From contig NC_039478.1 of NCBI RefSeq assembly GCF_003590095.1, positions 10,664,001 to 10,728,000 on the forward strand: a stretch of DNA of 64,000 nucleotides, given 5' to 3'. The DNA comes from Trichoplusia ni. Lineage: Eukaryota; Arthropoda; Insecta; Lepidoptera; Noctuidae. Made by a program: the position numbers and the translations under genes. Positions 58,501-64,000 of the stretch are shown here, one piece after another. How positions within the stretch are numbered: position 1 is the first letter of the stretch; each line of letters starts with the position of its first letter. The notes under the pieces are model-generated. The model was not told the DNA's origin and did no database searches. It worked only from the letters and a program-made list of their open reading frames with translations.

Positions 58501-60643
58501 CTTACTTAAAATGGTTGTCAGACTGTCTAGCTTCTGACTACCTGAAGCATCTGTCAAAGATGTATAAACGGCTGGTACCCACAATTTTACGTAAGTTCCG
58601 AAAAACGGACTGTCAGTAATGGTTATCCATCCACGACCGACCGTTTCAAGCGTAGCTTAGCCTCGAGCTCCACAGTTTACCTAGTATTTGTAACTCATTT
58701 TTATCACCATAAAATACTGCTATAATACTTTTTCGATCCTATGGTATCTCCTTTATTGGCCTAATATGCTATTACTTGTTCCCATTTCTTCAGTAGGTCA
58801 TTTAAATACAAAATTAAATCAACCAAATATCTTCGTCTTGAAGTCGATTAAGCATCAAGTATATTTATACAACGTTATTTATTAATTTATGACACAAACA
58901 AACTCCACGAATATTGGTTTTTTAATAACATCAACAATGACCTTATCTTAATATTTTTCCACTCAACACCTTACAAAACTCTTTTCTATTCAAGAAACTA
59001 TCTAGCTCTATCCTTTTCAAAAATTAATCTATTCATCTCTTTCCAGCATAATATGTCCAGCAGAGATCGACCCTAACAACACGGTGTCGATCTGGAACAT
59101 AATGTCCAAGGTCCGCATCGAATCCATGATGTGGGGCATCGGGACGGCCCTGGGCGAGTTGCCGCCGTACTTCATGGCGAGGGCGGCGAGGCTGTCCGGC
59201 GGGGGGGTCGCCGAGCTCGCGGCTAACGATGATTCTAGGACTGGCAGGTGAGTTGGAACGGCCAGATGGTGGACTGGTTAGACAGGACTCCTACATCGTT
59301 TGTGTTACCAGAATGACTGCACGTATAGCCGAGTGGTAGAGGTCACCGCGCCAAACCCGCCGAGCCCGACGCGTCGCGAGTTCGATCCCTGCGTAGCATA
59401 TATTCTGGGTGTATTTGTACATGTAATTCGAATGTTTGTGAAACCAGCTGCGTCATGAAGGTTAAATCTCTTAATGCGGGAGTCGTTTTAAAGAAACTGT
59501 TGTGAGAAATTGATCAGAGATATTTTTGCTAAGACACATATGTTTATGACTTCTTAAAGTAGACTCCGTCCACGTTGGAAACAAAATACAGCTAACAAGC
59601 AATATAATGAACACTCACACTTTCATAAAGAGATTCTTGAGATATCCAATAAACATTAAATAAATATATCCTCAAAAACTTTTCTTTTTGTTAAGAATTT
59701 AAGACAAACTGTTTTAGGGAGAAAACAATCGAAACTATTATAAATTAAACAAATCTCCAGAATACCTAGATTAATAACATAATTTTTTCTTTACTTTCAG
59801 AGCAAAAATAATGGTACAAAAGCTAGTCCAGAAAGTGGGTTTCGCCGGAATCCTGGCGTGTGCGTCGGTACCCAACCCGCTGTTCGACCTCGCCGGACTC
59901 ACCTGCGGACACTTTTTAGTGCCATTCTGGACGTTCTTTGGTGCCACCGTGCTAGGGAAGGCCGTCATCAAGATGCACATACAGAAGATGTTCGTCATTA
60001 TAGCGTTTAATGAGACTTTGGTTGGGTAAGTGGTCTTTTTATACTTTTTATATTGTTAACTTCTACTCACTATAATTGCAGATTTAAAGGTGGAAATTGA
60101 GTGGAGAACAGATATTTGACCTGCAGTGATAAGAAACGGCTAAAGCAATACAGTGTGATCTTATTTTGTTGACGGAAGCCATAAGCAGAATTGCTTTAGT
60201 CGTTCGTAGTTCTATTTCCTCTTGTGACCCCTACATATTTGATCCCTATGAATTTAATTGCATTAAGACTGCTTCAAAACTACAAATGAAAATAGGAAGC
60301 GCGACTTTTGCATTCGTGTCTTCCTACTAAAACATGCTTTTTGTCAATCAAATCTAAACCAGCATTCTTAAATTCCAGCCAAGTACTTGCCTGGGTAGAA
60401 AGGATACCGTACATCGGTCCTAAGCTCGGGGCTCCCTTACTGGAGTTCCTCCGCAACCAGAAGGCCAGACTCCACAAGAACGACTCCGCGGGTCCCGCAG
60501 ACAACCAGGGTTCCGTACTGTCGAGTCTTCTCGAGAAGTTTGTGCTCGCCATGGTCGTGTACTTCGTGGTGTCCATAGTGAATGCGTTAGCGCAGAACTA
60601 CAGCAAGCGGCTCGGGAAGAAGAAGGGCAAGAAACGGGAATAG
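55514..60643 (+). CDS. VMP1: Vacuole membrane protein 1 (initiator exon not located)
   Basis: Seven coding exons: 55514-55614, 57433-57549, 57793-57892, 58168-58349, 59047-59247, 59801-60025 and 60379-60643. All are GT..AG and phase-consistent, giving about 396 residues (human VMP1 is 406). Landmarks are VLWRRPLTTLEYFFREL, the transmembrane segment LLALAIFIGILGTITTYYI, and GLGTGLHTFLLYLGPHIA. Then come LAAYECGALNFPEPPYPND, MWGIGTALGELPPYFMARAA and the VTT-fold hallmark GILACASVPNPLFDLAGLTC. VMP1 is an ER multi-pass phospholipid scramblase needed for autophagosome formation. The C-terminus KKGKKRE ends in KKxx, a di-lysine ER-retrieval signal. The first exon listed has no ATG, so translation begins upstream, or at Met in exon 57433 as a shorter form. 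The ~40 residues before LVLWRRP fit the family's N-terminal extension, supporting use of exon 55514. Confidence 0.95.
56381..56417. repeat. Perfect 15-bp hairpin
   Basis: The arm TTAAAACAAATTTCT at 56381-56395 and its exact reverse complement at 56403-56417 are separated by a 7-nt loop. It lies in the intron before VMP1 exon 57433. Confidence 0.8.
56510..56650 (+). mobile_element. Degraded SINE-like element in VMP1 intron
   Basis: Its head 'gtgatagcctagtgctgtga' and end 'atttcaagggtgtgtttaga' parallel the copy at 45.33 kb and the tail at 50.38 kb. Confidence 0.45.
57232..57325 (+). repeat. Interspersed repeat in VMP1 intron
   Basis: The block contains 'actatgttggggtcggcttc' and 'accggattcagct'. 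Related blocks lie at 58375-58475 (plus) and 19497-19565 (minus), always with the 'ttggggtcggc' core. The class is unknown. Confidence 0.55.
58375..58475 (+). repeat. Interspersed repeat, second copy in VMP1
   Basis: Copy of the unit at 57232: 'aagtatgttggggccggcgt' then 'accggatgcagcc' and 'gttttacagagagcgac'. Confidence 0.5.
59318..59510 (+). mobile_element. tRNA-derived SINE with good A and B boxes, in VMP1 intron
   Basis: The A-box-like 'gtatagccgagtggtagagg' and B-box-like 'gcgagttcgatccctgcg' are well placed for RNA polymerase III. They are followed by 'ctgggtgtatttgtacatgt', 'aattcgaatgtttgtgaaac' and 'ttaatgcgggagtcgtttta'. Spacing between the boxes is longer than in a real tRNA gene and the acceptor stem does not pair, so it is a SINE. 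Confidence 0.7.
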
Positions 60644-61384
60644 GGACCGCTCAGGTCGCCGGCCGACGCGATCAGCGCTATTGGTGAGTGGATTCATGTT
60701 TGTTAGTCGTTGTGTATGTAAAGAGAGGTTTTTTGAGTAGATTTTGTGTAAATAAATTTAAATAATCTAGTTTGTGGAGTACCTTATTGATGAAAACTTA
60801 AAAGTTACACTTGAAGTAAACATAAGAAACATTGTTGTATTCAAATTATAATTGACACTTAACTATTTAGCCCCATACTTTAGACACACAATTACAACTC
60901 GAGCAATTTTTTTTTTAAACAACTCTCGCATTAGTCCTTGTGTCGCGAGAGATTTAACATACATACAATCCACTTGCACAATGTCACCCACTGTAACTAA
61001 AACAAACATTTTTAATAAAATCCAAGCTAGATTACATAAAAATAATTTTCTAAATTCTTTTAACTCATACAACATGAATAATAATATAAAATATTGTTTC
61101 CCAGCGCGACGCCGGCCAACGGGGCGCGCGCGGCCTCGTCGGTAGTAATACACGACACGCAACATGTTACAAGACATGCAACACTCTGTATAGCATGTCA
61201 CACAACCTGTTGCCCCACACGTTACAGCCTGTGTTACACCGTGTGGCCTCTACACTCACCTGTCTACCGTTCAAACACCGCAACACGTTACGAGACAATC
61301 GTGTGTCAAACATTAATAGTCTTTCTGGTACTTGGCAATGTATATGGAACTACCCACATTTTAAATTTAGTAATAAATAAATAA
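60644..61384 (+). other. Probable spliced 3' UTR of VMP1 with poly(A) signal
   Basis: Forty nt after the VMP1 stop, GTGAGT at 60684 forms a strong donor. A pyrimidine-containing acceptor ending CCAG at 61104 follows. The next stretch ends with AATAAA at 61372-61377 and an A-rich run. This suggests a second 3' UTR exon of about 270 nt. The removed intron carries a SINE-like fragment (about 60905-60985, minus sense). An unspliced shorter 3' UTR is equally possible, since 'gtaaataaatttaaat' near 60748 supplies another AATAAA-like signal. Confidence 0.45.
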
Positions 61385-62099
61385 AAAAAATCTATAATGT
61401 TGGGTAGTTGTCTTATACATTTTAAATGTTAATTCTCTTGGTATTAAATAATTCATAATTACGTTTCTTGCTTCAAATCATCATATTTATTGTGTTGGCG
61501 AAGTTTATCAGAACTTTATTTATTTAAAAGACATTTCCAGACGTGATTCTTTTTGTTTAATATCAAGAAGATCTTAACTTAAATACCTTTAAATACTATT
61601 ATAATGGACTTATTGATTTTGTGAGCTGAGCTTGTACTGTGATCTGTTAGTGAAAGATTCTTGTAAGAGTAAGCGAGACACCACTATGTATTGTAGCGTG
61701 CTATCTCGCTTCAGCAACTGCAATAGTTCTGAATTTACATTTCATGGTACAAGTTTCAGGAAAAATATAGTCTAACAAATATTCTCAATAAAAAGTTATA
61801 GTGCAGTCAAGACAGTTAAAAATATATTATTAATATAAAAAGTTAATATAATCTGTGTGGTTTATTGTAAAGTTTTATCCTTTACCAAAGAAAGACATTG
61901 GATTGAATATACATTATGTATAGTTAACTATATTATATATGCGGTGCGTTAATATTAAATTACGCTGGATATTGAAACGTTACTCAGATTTAAGGGGCTC
62001 TTAAATGTCATGCTGCCTTTCATAACGACGCTTAGTAGATGCATAGTGACATGTCGCCCTTGTGTCAAGCTATCTTGGACAATGTCAAGCGGTATGTTG

Positions 62100-62320
62100 A
62101 AACTTTTCCTTTTTTCCTATATCTTGTGCCACCAGCACACCCTTTAAATAATTCTCAGGTGTTCTCCTTCACAATATTCTCCTTCAACGGAACATATATC
62201 AATACTAAAATTGTAATACCCACATTCGAAAAGACAGTGAGTACTGGGATTTGAATCTACAACCTTTCACTTGGCAGTCCCATGATTATACCATTAGGGT
62301 ATCACAATATCTACAAAAAT
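62100..62320 (-). mobile_element. tRNA-derived SINE-like element
   Basis: On the minus strand 'gtgataccctaatggtataa' (A-box-like) is followed by 'ggttgtagattcaaatccca' (B-box-like) and a body ending in an 'acacctgagaattat' phrase. It is the same group as the copy at 45.33 kb. Confidence 0.55.
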
Positions 62321-63876
62321 TGATATTTTAAAACGTCACTTATCTAATCATGGTTCTTATATAGGGCTGTAAGTTAAGAGCTGCTTAAAGTTGACACGCG
62401 TTTCAATATTCAGTTAGAATTGTGTGAAAATTTTAACTTGGTGTTCACATTTAGATAAAGGGCTGATTGATTATAGATTTTTTGATAGTAAGCAGTTTAA
62501 TATAATATAGTATTTTGGTGTATTGCAAATGAGTCGTTTAGATCGTTGAGTGAGATATACAGACAAGCTAATAGTTATTGGAATATCTAAGTATAGATTT
62601 AGGTAAAAAATAAGTTGGGTGGCTTACGAAAATCTACTTATGTATAAAATCCCCTTTTTAGCGCCAGTTAAAGTTCATAAACTTTTTGTCTCGTTTGATT
62701 CGCCCTTATTAATCTAATAAATTGATTTCTTTAACCTAAATAAATACTGATTTTAAAGTACGCCAAAATAACAGAAAATCATGAATAATTTTATTAATTT
62801 AAAGAACAGCTATTGCCCGACCAATATAGCTCTTGCCTTTACAATAATGTACATACATAGTAATACCTAGTAAATAAAACAACACTACAGCAAAACTAAA
62901 CTAGGGACGTCCAAAAGAGAGGCACAAGACAATTAGAGCGAGATAAACATACACTAAACACCGAGTGCGAGCGAGACAGCTATATCTTGCAGCTCTTTCA
63001 CGACGTACCAAGTTACTCTTTGCTCTGTATGTGTAAATAGTTAGACAAGTGAATAGTGTAGTATAGGTGCTCAAATATTAAGTCTACTGGCTTATAAACT
63101 ATTGAGGTTGTCTGTTCATATCCTTAATATAAATATGAAAGAACTGTCTGGTTGTGTGTACCGATTGTGTGGCTAAACTGCTGGACAAGTTTTAATGAAA
63201 CTAAAGAAATAGCTGTGGCACTTCTATAAACAAACTCATTCAAAAAATCCTGCTTTAAGATTAAAACACTGGCAAAAAACAAAAAAAGTGCGGAAAAAAG
63301 GTCTTATGTTCGATAATATAAAAATGAAAAAAAAACTATATATCTCATACAGAGGTATGAATAAGATGACTTCACTTTTATATTAATTTAACATTATCCC
63401 AATCCTTATTTACATTTATTAGCAATACTTTAACTGGTACTTATTCTGAGTAAACCTATAAAAAACCATTTTACGCATAAGTATAGTGAATATTAGGATA
63501 TTGTACATTGATAGATAATGATATAGTGACATAGATAGAGAAGAAATTTTACTTCCATTCGTAAAGGCTTGTTTTGACGATGCGAGAAATATCACGCGAG
63601 ATTACAATTTTAACCTCTGTGTAGACAAAGTGCAATGGCAATACAATTAACAACTAATAAGAAACTTTAAATCAATAGAATGACATTCCTTTCGGTTAAA
63701 TAACGTGACTACGATCAATGCATTGGAGTGATGCGTCAGCGTTAGAATTAATCATTTCATATGTAATTTTGTTTTGTTGTAGTAGATTTATCCCGAATTT
63801 GGTTTTTTACCAAGTATCATATCTAAATTGTACCCATAGGCGGTCTTTACACGAAACTGGCTGAAATGCAGCATGC

Positions 63877-63919
63877 AATGAATGAATACTGTTGCAAAAT
63901 GCAACGATATTTATTCATT
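63877..63919. repeat. Imperfect hairpin
   Basis: The left arm 'aatgaatgaatactgttgca' and the reverse complement of the right arm differ at only a few positions across a 3-nt loop. Confidence 0.55.
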
Positions 63920-64000
63920 TTCAGTAATGTGTGTATCTTCCACGATTCTTCTCGCACCGTCTGAATCAGCCTTTAAAACTATGTACTAAACTTGATTTAT

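Larger units (their letters stand above)
61385..64000. other. Intergenic AT-rich stretch at right edge
   Basis: No coding exon recognised. It contains a SINE-like unit at 62.10-62.32 kb, a hairpin at 63.88 kb and otherwise unstructured AT-rich sequence. Confidence 0.45.

Noticed and set aside
59318..59400. Possible tRNA gene
   Set aside because: A and B boxes are present, but the box spacing is too long and the acceptor arm does not pair; SINE copies with the same body occur elsewhere.
61094..61384. 96-residue frame rich in Cys/Thr/His after VMP1
   Set aside because: It lacks a credible start context, is built from repeated 'cacgttaca'-like words, and is better explained as 3' UTR sequence.

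Overview
This is nuclear DNA from an insect, almost certainly a moth or butterfly and probably noctuoid. It is AT-rich and intron-rich, with GT..AG introns. The background is lepidopteran-style interspersed repeats: tRNA-derived SINE-like units, Helitron-like units ending in CAGCTAGT, small palindromic MITEs and a mariner. All gene names come from recognising protein sequence and splice signals by eye; nothing was searched.

Layout. 1-13.5 kb holds no recognisable coding gene: it has repeats plus a probable minus-strand non-coding leader exon near 4.6-4.84 kb, whose gene would continue off the left edge. 13.7-16.9 kb is a head-to-head pair: SUPT3H/Spt3 (minus, intronless, SAGA subunit) and HSCB (plus, 3 exons, mitochondrial Fe-S co-chaperone). 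18.4-20.5 kb is a 4-exon secreted trypsin-like serine protease. 20.98-22.22 kb is a 2-exon 50-residue membrane microprotein resembling TOMM6. Only 53 nt later starts GNS, N-acetylglucosamine-6-sulfatase (10 exons, 22.27-30.09 kb). 31.1-38.6 kb (minus) is DCLRE1A/SNM1A, an 11-exon cross-link repair nuclease with two PCNA-binding-like motifs.

39-40.5 kb holds weak small ORFs, one SAP-like. 40.5-55.5 kb is repeat-rich and gene-poor, with a TIR-complete, frameshifted mariner at 50.6-51.9 kb. 55.5-60.6 kb (plus) is VMP1, an ER autophagy protein complete except for its initiator exon, followed by a probably spliced 3' UTR to about 61.4 kb. The rest, to 64 kb, is intergenic.

The genes are unrelated housekeeping or secreted functions. 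The items that most merit a second look are the TOMM6-like/GNS tandem ORF arrangement, the two PIP boxes in DCLRE1A, transposon insertions pressed against splice sites in GNS and DCLRE1A, and several uncatalogued palindromic elements. Exon chains for the serine protease, HSCB, GNS, DCLRE1A and VMP1 were checked for phase continuity at every junction; the least certain junction is exon 2/3 of DCLRE1A.
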